From NCBI GenBank assembly GCA_955652195.1, contig CATPBC010000060.1, positions 1 through 7,202 of the forward strand: a DNA stretch of 7,202 nt. The letters are read 5' to 3'. This stretch comes from an uncultured Xanthobacteraceae bacterium. Its GTDB lineage: Bacteria > Pseudomonadota > Alphaproteobacteria > Rhizobiales > Xanthobacteraceae. Position numbers and translations under genes: made by a program. The notes beneath the pieces were generated by a model. That model saw only the letters and a program-made list of their open reading frames with translations. It was not told the DNA's origin and did not search any database. Of this stretch, positions 1 through 6,238 are shown one piece after another; within the stretch, counting starts at the first letter, position 1; the number at the start of each line of letters is the position of its first letter.

Positions 1-10
1 TAAATTCTAT

Positions 11-2137
11 TCAATGCGACAGGCAGCCGATCTCCGCCATGCAACCCGGGCCAGCCGCAAGTGTGAACCGGAATCCGTGCAATTTGACGATCGCGGCGAC
101 CATACTCAAGCCCAGGCCCAGGCCTTTGGTGTTTCGACTTTTGTCCGAGCGATAGAAGCGCTGGGTCACCGCTTCTCGTTCGATCTCGGGGATGCCGGGG
201 CCGGTGTCGCTGACCCGGATTACGGTCTCGCCTTCCTGGTGAAGCAATGCGAGCTCCACGCGTCCGCCTTCGGGGGTGAATTTAACAGCGTTGTCGACCA
301 GATTGGTGACGGCCTCGAAAAGAAGATCGCGGTCGCCGCGCACAGTCGCCCCATCGGGAGCCTCGACCCAAAGGGCGACACCCTTGTCCTCGGCGATCGG
401 GTCGTAGAGATCGCCCACTTCGCGAATCAGAGGGGCAAGTTGGACCTCGCTAAACCCTTCGCGCCGGCGCCTATGCTCGATTTCCGTAATGCGCAACAGC
501 GCCGTGACTGTGGTCAACGATTGGTCGAGACCAGCGATCGCCTGATCGGCAACTGCGCGTAATTCCTCCAGCGTTGAGGCGTGTTCGCGGCCGCGCTCGA
601 GGCGTATCCGCACGCGGCTGAGCGGCGTGCGCAGGTCATGAGCAATGTTGTCGCCTACCACCTTCGCTTCCTGCAGAGCTTCCTCCAGCTGCGCCGCGCG
701 CACCGCCGCGGTTATGTCGCTGCCCACGCCCCGGTAACCGAGGAAACGTCCTTGCGGATCAAATAGCGGCTTGCCGCTCGTGGCAATGTAGACTTCGGAA
801 CCGTCAATGCTGTTGGTGGCTCTGTACCTGAAATCGCGGAATGGCTTGTGCGCATCGAGGTCCGCCATGTGACGCCGCCACTTTTCTGACTCCTCCTCGA
901 CATCGCGAGCGAGTTCCCATCGCATCAGGCCGATCCGGAGGACGGGCATCCCAAGGGGGCTGAGCTGGTCGGATACATTGATGAAACGGTGGTCCGGCCC
1001 GGTTTCCCAGTACCAATCGAAAGCCGACTCGGTGTAATCGCGAAAGCGCTGCTCGCTCTCTCGAAGCGCATCTTCGGCACGCTTCTGGTCTTCGATGTCG
1101 GTAGAGACGCCGTACCATTTTACAATTTTTCCGAGTTCGTCACGGAGCGGCTGGGCGCGGCCTAGGAACCAGCGATATTCCCCGTCCGCTCTGCGGAGGC
1201 GTTCTATGTTCTCAAACGAAGTCCCAGTTTCCACGGCGATGCGCCAACTGTCTCCCATACGATCGACCGGATGGAGCGCTTTGTTCCATTCTCGTACATC
1301 GTCCAAGGAGAGGCCGATTTCCTCCCAACGTTGATTGATAAAATCGACAGAGCCGTCAGGCAAAGCAGTCCAGACCAGCGCTGGAATCGTATTGATGGCG
1401 AGTCGAAGCTCCCTTGCCGCCTGCTTGGCTACTGCTTCGGCCTGAAGCGACAGGATCAACAGGAAGATTCCGGAAACGGAGAACGCGACGATGACGACAA
1501 TGATGGCGAGCAGATCGGTCGACAGCGCCGGCGCGCCTGCGGCCGCTCCCGGGTACGGCAACAGCGTCACGCCTGCCATGGCCGTGTAGTGCATTCCCGA
1601 AACCGCGACGCCGAGGGCGATCGCCGACAGGATCAGCGGCGGCCGTCCGCCGCGGCCGGTCGCCAGCCACAGCGCCAAACCCGACGCCGCGATCGCGATC
1701 GCCATGCTGGCGGCGACGTAGTAGCGATCGTGGATCATGTAGGCGCTGGCGGAAAGCGCGCTCATGCCGATGTAGTGCATGGCGAAAATGCCGCCGCCCA
1801 TCAGGCACGCGGATAGCGTCAAGCGCAGAAGCGTGAGCGGCCCGGAGCTGGCGGCATAAACGGCGGCGCCGACCACGACGACGCAGACCAGAAACGACAG
1901 GAGCGTCGGGAATACCAGATAGTCGATCGGAAACGACGTGCGCGCTGCTAGCATGCCGACGAAGTGCATGGTCCAGATGGCGATGGCCAGCGAGAAGGCC
2001 GCGCCAGCCAGCAGCAAGCGCCGTCGCATGCCGGCGGCGGCGCCGATTTGCACCGCCAGACTCAAGCCGACATAGGCGCCCTGAATCGCCATGACGATCG
2101 AGAGCAGGACAAGCCAGGTTTCGTAGGTCACTGGCAT
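11..2137 (-). CDS. MHYT-PAS-PAS sensor histidine kinase
   Basis: Membrane sensor kinase, 708 aa from the ATG at 2137. The N-terminus has about seven transmembrane helices (residues ~7-30, 42-62, 71-93, 102-125, 139-160, 168-189, 207-231). These carry the three signature repeats of the MHYT domain: MHFVGM (57-62), MHYIGM (120-125) and MHYTAM (182-187). MHYT domains are proposed to bind metal and sense a gas such as O2, CO or NO; that role is family-level conjecture. Two PAS/PAC domains follow (~239-354, ~360-481), then HisKA with phospho-acceptor H500 in AHDLRTP, then HATPase with D615/N616 (N box), DTGPGIP (644-650) and GLGLGLS (672-678). All catalytic boxes are intact. Start: AAGGA at 2148-2152 lies 10 nt before the 2137 ATG. 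An in-frame ATG at 2146 and TTG at 2185 are alternatives but sit too close to any Shine-Dalgarno or to the putative promoter. No receiver domain is fused and no response regulator is in the window; a partner could lie beyond the left edge. The ligand is unknown. Confidence 0.95.
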   Translation of the reverse strand: MPVTYETWLVLLSIVMAIQGAYVGLSLAVQIGAAAGMRRRLLLAGAAFSLAIAIWTMHFVGMLAARTSFPIDYLVFPTLLSFLVCVVVVGAAVYAASSGPLTLLRLTLSACLMGGGIFAMHYIGMSALSASAYMIHDRYYVAASMAIAIAASGLALWLATGRGGRPPLILSAIALGVAVSGMHYTAMAGVTLLPYPGAAAGAPALSTDLLAIIVVIVAFSVSGIFLLILSLQAEAVAKQAARELRLAINTIPALVWTALPDGSVDFINQRWEEIGLSLDDVREWNKALHPVDRMGDSWRIAVETGTSFENIERLRRADGEYRWFLGRAQPLRDELGKIVKWYGVSTDIEDQKRAEDALRESEQRFRDYTESAFDWYWETGPDHRFINVSDQLSPLGMPVLRIGLMRWELARDVEEESEKWRRHMADLDAHKPFRDFRYRATNSIDGSEVYIATSGKPLFDPQGRFLGYRGVGSDITAAVRAAQLEEALQEAKVVGDNIAHDLRTPLSRVRIRLERGREHASTLEELRAVADQAIAGLDQSLTTVTALLRITEIEHRRRREGFSEVQLAPLIREVGDLYDPIAEDKGVALWVEAPDGATVRGDRDLLFEAVTNLVDNAVKFTPEGGRVELALLHQEGETVIRVSDTGPGIPEIEREAVTQRFYRSDKSRNTKGLGLGLSMVAAIVKLHGFRFTLAAGPGCMAEIGCLSH

Positions 2138-2199
2138 TGCCGTCATATCCTTCGCCAGGAGACGACGCTTAAGCCCATTCTCCAATGGGTTCTGGAGCC

Positions 2200-2205
2200 A
2201 TTATA
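2200..2205 (-). promoter_or_regulatory. Candidate -10 box for the sensor kinase
   Basis: The minus strand reads TATAAT here, a perfect sigma70-type -10. Transcription would start near 2193, giving a leader of about 50 nt to the ATG at 2137 or 2146. The TTG at 2185 would then be only about 8 nt from the RNA end, which argues against it as the start. There is no good -35 at the expected distance (2223-2228 reads CTCGCG on the minus strand). The promoter, if real, may therefore be weak or activator-dependent. Confidence 0.35.
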
Positions 2206-2217
2206 GATGAGTTTGCG

Positions 2218-2270
2218 GCTGCCGCGAGACCGGGCTTTGGCGCCATCTCGCGGCGCCTGATGGCGGCAGC
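2218..2270. repeat. Two overlapping, mutually exclusive inverted repeats upstream of the kinase
   Basis: GCCGCGAGA at 2221-2229 is perfectly inverted as TCTCGCGGC at 2246-2254 (9-bp arms, 16-nt loop). The overlapping GCTGCCGC at 2218-2225 is perfectly inverted as GCGGCAGC at 2263-2270 (8-bp arms, 37-nt spacing). The shared left arm cannot pair with both partners at once. GGCGCC occurs twice (2239-2244, 2252-2257). The element covers the -35 position of the putative kinase promoter, so an operator is more likely than an RNA structure. Neither arm is followed by a T-tract, so it is not a classic terminator. Confidence 0.4.
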
Positions 2271-2494
2271 AACAGATAGGATGGTGAGAACCATTGATAC
2301 AAAGTAGCTGCAATTGCATTACGACTTTGAGTCGGGTGGGGAACTGAGACTCCTGAACCGAAGCGTAGTGGACCACCAGCCGAAAACTGTTGCTGGAAAC
2401 TTGATGAAGCAGCAGAGATTGTTGCGAGCGCGCTTTCCGAGATGTGATCCACGCAACCCTCAATCGCCCGCCAAACGTACGCCCGACAGCTGGT

Positions 2495-2514
2495 AGTCAT
2501 CGCGATCGTTGACT
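2495..2514. promoter_or_regulatory. Imperfect dyad overlapping a -35-like box before the TRAP-type gene
   Basis: AGTCA at 2495-2499 is inverted as TGACT at 2510-2514. Two further inner pairs give 7 matches of 10 in a 20-bp dyad (half-sites AGTCANCG / CGNTGACT). Its right end is part of TTGACT (2509-2514), a good match to a sigma70 -35. The best -10 at 18-nt spacing is only TAGCTG (2533-2538). A start near 2545 would leave a leader of about 44 nt. Operator-type geometry is suggested, but short dyads arise by chance. Confidence 0.25.
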
Positions 2515-2588
2515 TTGCACCCATTTGCCGCGTAGCTGCCGCGCAACCCGGAACACGCAATCGAAAAAGCACGACCTGAAAGTGCGAC

Positions 2589-3551
2589 ATGGCTGAACCG
2601 ATCAAAATCCGCATGGGCGGCTATGGCCCGCCGAGCACATCATTTTCGCGATCGCTCAAATTGATCGGCGATACGCTCGCTGCGCGCCTGGGCGACCGCG
2701 TGCGCATCCACTACGTCTGGAACATCATGGATTTCGGCTACCGCGCGGAAGAAATCTTGAGCTTGGTCGAAGACGGGATACTGACGCTCGGCTATCAGTC
2801 GTCGAGCTATCTAACCGACCGCGTGCCAGACCTGGGCTTCGTCGATCTGCCGTTTCTGTTCGAGCGCCGCGACCAGGCGCGCGCCGCTATCGATGGCGAG
2901 CTCGGCCGCTATCTGGCCCACAAGATAGAGGCGCGAGTGAATTACCGCATCCTTGGCTATTTCGAAAACGGCTTTCGTCACATCTCCAATCGTCTGCGCA
3001 CGATCCGCACGCCGGCAGACCTTGCCGGCATGCGCATCCGCGTATTGCCGAGCGAGGTGCAGGCCAGAACCTTCGAACTCCTTGGCGCCATTCCGCTGCG
3101 CTGCGACTTGACCGAAGCGATCGCCGCGATCAAGGCCGGCACCATCGACGCGCAGGAGAATCCATTCGCCAACACCGTGACCTATGGCGTGCACAAGTTT
3201 CATCATTTCCACACGGTCACTAACCATTTCTATATTTCGCGGCCGATTTTCCTCAATCGCACGCAATTCGACGCTTGGCCGCTCGATGTGCAAATCGCGA
3301 TGCGCGAGGCAGTCACCAAGGCGATCGCGTTCCAACGCGAGCTGGCCATCGAGGAGGATCGCGAGGCGCGCGCGGCAATCGAGGCTGCCGGTTGCGAGAT
3401 CACCGCATTGAATGCCGATCAGCATGGGCAATTTCGTGAAGCGGTGGCGCCGCTACTCGACGAGGCGCGCCGGACTTACGGCGCGGAAATGTTCGAGATG
3501 GTTGCGACGGCGAAAGAGGCGGCGGCAAACGCAGCGGAGATGGACGCCTAA
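2589..3551 (+). CDS. DctP-family TRAP-type substrate-binding protein lacking a signal peptide
   Basis: 320 aa, DctP-like fold of TRAP (tripartite ATP-independent periplasmic) transporters, which normally bind carboxylates in the periplasm. Family features seen: the first strand and turn IRMGGYGPPST (7-17), DLPFLF (86-91), ENGFRHISN (126-134), the helix-strand AGMRIRVLPS (146-155) with the arginine usually used to bind the ligand carboxylate, and GTIDAQENP (184-192). Length fits the mature family protein. The sequence begins directly at the mature domain (MAEPIKIRMGG), and an in-frame TGA at 2577-2579 prevents any N-terminal extension, so no signal peptide can be encoded. Unless export is unusual, the product should be cytoplasmic. 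No DctQ/DctM membrane subunits are near. A weak purine stretch (GAAAG) precedes the ATG. The gene diverges from the kinase and converges on the LLM oxygenase with a 5-nt gap. A soluble ligand-binding or signalling role is possible. Confidence 0.88.
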   Translation: MAEPIKIRMGGYGPPSTSFSRSLKLIGDTLAARLGDRVRIHYVWNIMDFGYRAEEILSLVEDGILTLGYQSSSYLTDRVPDLGFVDLPFLFERRDQARAAIDGELGRYLAHKIEARVNYRILGYFENGFRHISNRLRTIRTPADLAGMRIRVLPSEVQARTFELLGAIPLRCDLTEAIAAIKAGTIDAQENPFANTVTYGVHKFHHFHTVTNHFYISRPIFLNRTQFDAWPLDVQIAMREAVTKAIAFQRELAIEEDREARAAIEAAGCEITALNADQHGQFREAVAPLLDEARRTYGAEMFEMVATAKEAAANAAEMDA

Positions 3552-3556
3552 ATTAT

Positions 3557-4699
3557 TCACCGCAGCTTCGGCATCACCTCGCTGGCAAACAGCTCCATGT
3601 TGCGCTTGGCGAACTCATCCGGCATCACGCCGAACTGCGGCATCACGATCAGATTTTCCAAGCCGGTTTGCTCGCGCACGCGCTCGATCTTTTCCAAGAC
3701 GGTGCGCGGGCTGCCGATCACCGCGGTGCCGTTCGCCATCAACTCGTCGATGGTCTGATTACGGGCGCGGGAGCCGAGCGCGGTGCGGATTTTCATCGTG
3801 GCTTTCAGCGACGCATTCGACGTGTAGCCGGGCGGCAGCAGCATTTCCCACGGCATCGGCAAAAAATTATTGAACAGCGTTTCGATGCCGGCCTTGGCTT
3901 CCTCGCGGGCGCGCGCGTCGGTATCGGCGACATAGAGCGGCACGGCCCAACCGAGCTGGCTGCCTTCAGCGGTATAACCATGCCCCTGCGCCGTATCGCG
4001 GTACATATTGAGATAGCGCACTACGGCGGCCTCGGAGCTGAACGTGACCAGAAACGGATATTTGCGCTCCGGCGCCGAGGCCCAATCGATGGTCTCGCGC
4101 GAGCCCATCGACGGAATCCACACTGGCGGATGTGGCGTCTGATAAGGCCGCGGCCACAAGTTGACATAGCGATTGCGGAAGTGATTGCCCTCGAACTCGA
4201 ACGGTCCGACCGTGGTCCAGGCCTTGATGATCAGATCATGCGCTTCATGAAAGCGCTCGTGCGAGAATGCCGGGTTGACGCCGGTCGAGTGATATTCGGC
4301 GCCAATCCCCCGGACGAATCCGGCAATGATGCGACCCTTTGACAAGACGTCGAGCATCGCAAACTCTTCGGCAATGTTGATCGGGTTGCCGACGATCGGC
4401 AGCGCGCGGCCGAGAATGGCGATCTTGATGGTCTTAGTGCGCTGGATCAGCGCGCTGGCGATCAGGTTCGGCGCCGGCATCATGCCGTAAGCGGTCTGAT
4501 GATGCTCGTTGACGCCGATGACATCGAAGCCGAGCTTTTCGGCGGACGTGAGCTGGTCGAGATAAGAATCGTATTCCGCGGCGCCTTTCTTCGGGTCGTA
4601 GAAGCTGTTGGGCAAAACCACCCAAGCCGAGCGGTGTTCAGCCGCGGCTTTGAGATCGAGCGGCCGATACGGCATCAGATGAAAGCAGGTGAACTTCAT
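3557..4699 (-). CDS. LLM class flavin-dependent monooxygenase
   Basis: 380 aa, a full-length member of the bacterial luciferase-like (LLM) flavin monooxygenase family. These are cytoplasmic TIM-barrel enzymes that use reduced FMN and O2, often supplied by a separate reductase. Visible features: first strand MKFTCFHLMPY (1-11), the active-site region VNEHHQ (63-68), the strongly conserved block from NPINIAEE to IAGFVRG (105-131) with LDVLSKGR, and a C-terminal segment GSPRTVLEKI (329-338) typical of the family. The ATG at 4699 begins the domain exactly. It follows the hydrolase stop by 14 nt with only a weak AGGG upstream, so translation probably depends on the same mRNA. The substrate is not deducible; the family includes alkanal, alkanesulfonate and chelator oxygenases and enzymes acting on aromatic or cyclic compounds. 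The adjacent hydrolase would suit an oxygenase-then-hydrolysis sequence. Confidence 0.93.
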   Translation of the reverse strand: MKFTCFHLMPYRPLDLKAAAEHRSAWVVLPNSFYDPKKGAAEYDSYLDQLTSAEKLGFDVIGVNEHHQTAYGMMPAPNLIASALIQRTKTIKIAILGRALPIVGNPINIAEEFAMLDVLSKGRIIAGFVRGIGAEYHSTGVNPAFSHERFHEAHDLIIKAWTTVGPFEFEGNHFRNRYVNLWPRPYQTPHPPVWIPSMGSRETIDWASAPERKYPFLVTFSSEAAVVRYLNMYRDTAQGHGYTAEGSQLGWAVPLYVADTDARAREEAKAGIETLFNNFLPMPWEMLLPPGYTSNASLKATMKIRTALGSRARNQTIDELMANGTAVIGSPRTVLEKIERVREQTGLENLIVMPQFGVMPDEFAKRNMELFASEVMPKLR

Positions 4700-4713
4700 G
4701 CCAAGGTTTGACC

Positions 4714-5493
4714 CTATGCCCGATCAAGCAACGCGATGACTTTTTCTGTGACGAGGTCGCATTGCTCGATATGGGGACTGTGGCCGCACGCCTCGACCAT
4801 CGAGATTTGTGCGCCGGCGACGCGCTCGCTCCATAGCGCCGCATAGGCGCTCGGCAGAATTTTGTCTTGAACGCCCCACACGACATGCGTTGGCACTGCG
4901 ATGCGATGCAGCCATTTTTCCAGCGCCGGGTTGAACCAGCGCGGCTCCCAGCCGAATTTAACCGCAGCCACCCGGTTTTGCAGGTCGATATCGAGTTGCG
5001 CCTCGTCAGGCGGCGGCGCCTGCAGCAACGCGTCGGCAAAGCTTTGATTGTAGTAGCGGTTGCGGATCGCTTCCTCGGGCGACCAGATAAAATTGTCGCC
5101 GGGCGGAATTCCTTTGACGCGAATGCCGGTGGGGGCAAGGAGCGTCAAGCTGGCGATGCGGCGCGTATTGCGGATCGCCGCCTCCGCCGCGGTCCAGCCG
5201 CCGAGCGAATGCCCGATGACATGAACGGGGGACGAATAGGCGCTATCGAGCAGGTCGAGATAGTACATCGCGAGATCCGCAACATCGCGCAGCCAGTGCG
5301 GATCGTCCGAGGCGCCGAAGCTCGGATGTTCCGGAACCATGAGTGCGAAGCGTTGCGACAGGCGTTCGAAGAACGGCAGCCAAGCCGGCCAGCCGCCGGC
5401 GCCATGGAGAAAAAGCACCGGCTTGCCGGAGCCGGCGCGGCGCACGCGAACCCGCGTGCCGCGGGTAACCAAAGTCTCGGTTTGCGCGGTCAT
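4714..5493 (-). CDS. Alpha/beta hydrolase
   Basis: 259 aa from the ATG at 5493; an in-frame TTG at 5505 would add MSDV. Alpha/beta-hydrolase fold with a complete apparent triad: nucleophile S96 in GHSLGG, acid D210 in WGVQDKILP, and histidine H238 in CGHSPHIE. The oxyanion-hole motif LFLHGAGG lies near residues 27-34. A lid-like insertion rich in W, P and aromatic residues lies around 125-190. No signal peptide, so cytoplasmic. The fold is shared by ester, lactone, epoxide and C-C bond (meta-cleavage product) hydrolases, and the exact reaction cannot be assigned. It is followed after 14 nt by the LLM oxygenase and preceded after about 70 nt by the CAP lipoprotein gene, all on the same strand, so an operon is likely. 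The ribosome site is weak: GAAAGA is too far from the ATG and too near the TTG. Confidence 0.92.
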   Translation of the reverse strand: MTAQTETLVTRGTRVRVRRAGSGKPVLFLHGAGGWPAWLPFFERLSQRFALMVPEHPSFGASDDPHWLRDVADLAMYYLDLLDSAYSSPVHVIGHSLGGWTAAEAAIRNTRRIASLTLLAPTGIRVKGIPPGDNFIWSPEEAIRNRYYNQSFADALLQAPPPDEAQLDIDLQNRVAAVKFGWEPRWFNPALEKWLHRIAVPTHVVWGVQDKILPSAYAALWSERVAGAQISMVEACGHSPHIEQCDLVTEKVIALLDRA

Positions 5494-5512
5494 GACGTCA
5501 GACAATATCTTT

Positions 5513-5557
5513 CAGCCGTGCTCTTCGCAGTCGTGCTCTTAGCAGCCGTGCTCTTAA
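5513..5557. repeat. 15-bp tandem repeat, three copies
   Basis: Three consecutive 15-bp units: CAGCCGTGCTCTTCG (5513-5527), CAGTCGTGCTCTTAG (5528-5542), CAGCCGTGCTCTTAA (5543-5557). The first 13 bases are identical in units 1 and 3, and unit 2 differs from them by one base. The array fills most of the gap between the CAP lipoprotein stop and the hydrolase start. On the minus strand it lies in the intercistronic leader just before the hydrolase. Units abut with no spacers. Confidence 0.9.
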
Positions 5558-5565
5558 CCTTGGCG

Positions 5566-6096
5566 TCAACTACGGTGCTGGTCCGGCGCCGCCAAGATCA
5601 AAGCCCAGAACACTTTATACTTGGACTTCGGCGAATAAACCGCGGCGATGCCCATATGCGTTACATTCGCATTGAGCATATTGGCGCGATGCGGCGGCGA
5701 ATCGCGCCAGCCGGAAAAAGCCTCGGCCAGCGTATGATAGCCGGCGCCAATGTTTTCGACGGCGATGGTGGCATCGAACCGCGACTTGCGGATGCGCTCC
5801 TTAAACGGCGCGCCGGCACCGTGATCGAGTGCGCCGCGCGCCGCCATGGCGCTGGCTTGCTCATTGGCGAGCCGCATCAGTTCGGGGTCGATCGTAACAG
5901 TGCCGAGGCCGTTGTTGCGGCGATAGCCGGAAATCATCGATTGCGCCGCGCCGGCATCGAGTGCGGCCGTCGGCCCGGCGAGGTCCTGGTAGAAACTTGG
6001 TTGGCCTTCCGGCGGATTATTGCCGGTACAGCCGAATAAAACCGCCGCGCCGAGTGCAAGCCCGCAAAGACGGGCCGCGTCAAATAGCCGGATCAT
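5566..6096 (-). CDS. CAP/SCP-domain lipoprotein
   Basis: 176 aa from the ATG at 6096. The N-terminus MIRLFDAARLCGLALGAAVL followed by FGC gives a lipoprotein signal with the lipidated cysteine at residue 23 (lipobox LFGC is slightly atypical at F). Threonine follows the Cys, so outer-membrane retention is expected. The mature part is a bacterial CAP (SCP/PR-1-like) domain: LDHGAG with H92, VENIGAGY with E114, SPPHRANML with H136 and N139, and VTHMGIA. These match the usual CAP cavity residues. Bacterial CAP proteins are extracytoplasmic and mostly of unknown function; some have been linked to envelope or metal-dependent roles. A G-run at 6105-6110 sits 8 nt before the ATG and supports this start. 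A longer frame to 6330 would run back through the promoter region and into the divergent cupin gene, destroying the signal peptide. An ATG at 6123 is a minor alternative. Likely first gene of the CAP-hydrolase-LLM unit. Confidence 0.9.
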   Translation of the reverse strand: MIRLFDAARLCGLALGAAVLFGCTGNNPPEGQPSFYQDLAGPTAALDAGAAQSMISGYRRNNGLGTVTIDPELMRLANEQASAMAARGALDHGAGAPFKERIRKSRFDATIAVENIGAGYHTLAEAFSGWRDSPPHRANMLNANVTHMGIAAVYSPKSKYKVFWALILAAPDQHRS

Positions 6097-6148
6097 GCAA
6101 AATGCCCCCCGTCCTGCGAGCATGTAAGCAAAAAAGTGTCGGAAGCGT

Positions 6149-6176
6149 GAACGGAAATCGCCGAACGGAATTCGCC
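6149..6176. repeat. 14-bp tandem duplication in the CAP/cupin divergent gap
   Basis: GAACGGAAATCGCC (6149-6162) is followed directly by GAACGGAATTCGCC (6163-6176), with one mismatch in 14. It lies midway between the divergent starts of the CAP lipoprotein (6096) and the cupin (6239), where operators for either gene would sit. It could be a direct-repeat protein binding site or a slippage duplication. Confidence 0.75.
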
Positions 6177-6200
6177 CTGTTTTCCGCAAGGGCCCTCGTT

Positions 6201-6206
6201 TACGAT
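6201..6206 (+). promoter_or_regulatory. Weak candidate -10 box for the cupin gene
   Basis: TACGAT fits the TAnnnT pattern of a -10. It would place the RNA start near 6213, just before the duplicated ribosome site, with a leader of about 26 nt. No convincing -35 is present at 16-18 nt upstream (TGTTTT at best), so support is slight. Confidence 0.2.
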
Positions 6207-6213
6207 TGGCGCA

Positions 6214-6237
6214 CAGGAGTTCTGCCAGGAGTTCTGC
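6214..6237 (+). promoter_or_regulatory. Duplicated ribosome-binding site of the cupin gene
   Basis: The 12-bp unit CAGGAGTTCTGC occurs twice in perfect tandem (6214-6225, 6226-6237). Each copy contains AGGAG (6215-6219 and 6227-6231). The second is 7 nt from the ATG at 6239, an ideal Shine-Dalgarno distance; the first is 19 nt away. This fixes the start at 6239 rather than the in-frame TTG at 6206. Confidence 0.85.
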
Positions 6238-6238
6238 A

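Larger units (their letters stand above)
2138..2588. other. Divergent intergenic region between kinase and TRAP-type gene
   Basis: About 450 bp between two divergent starts. I see no credible gene here. The open frames on both strands lack recognisable domains, good ribosome sites and continuous coding-like composition. The middle part (about 2281-2400) is roughly 49% GC by hand count, clearly lower than the flanking genes. The kinase-proximal end holds a TATAAT box and overlapping inverted repeats. The TRAP-proximal end holds a TTGACT box inside an imperfect dyad. The best reading is a shared regulatory region, possibly with some unrecognised decayed sequence in the middle. Confidence 0.6.

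Noticed and set aside
11..2137. Hybrid kinase or diguanylate cyclase reading of the MHYT protein
   Set aside because: No receiver, GGDEF or EAL domain is present; the protein ends just after the HATPase domain.
2490..2579. A hydrophobic stretch (LVVIAIVDFAPICRVAAAQ) in the same frame as the TRAP gene, resembling a decayed signal peptide
   Set aside because: It has no ATG, GTG or TTG start, is followed by PGTRNRKSTT and a stop, and has acidic and proline residues in the core. It overlaps the better -35/dyad signal. Coincidence is more likely.
2201..2614. A 137-codon open frame on the minus strand in the divergent gap
   Set aside because: No recognised domain, no ribosome site, and it overlaps the start of the TRAP gene and the putative kinase promoter region.
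5513..5557. Possible CRISPR-like array
   Set aside because: Units are only 15 bp and abut directly without spacers, and no cas genes are present.
4867..6039. A 390-codon open frame on the plus strand across the hydrolase and CAP genes
   Set aside because: It is antisense to two genes with intact catalytic motifs, is Arg/Ala-rich as expected for GC-rich shadows, and starts without a plausible ribosome site.
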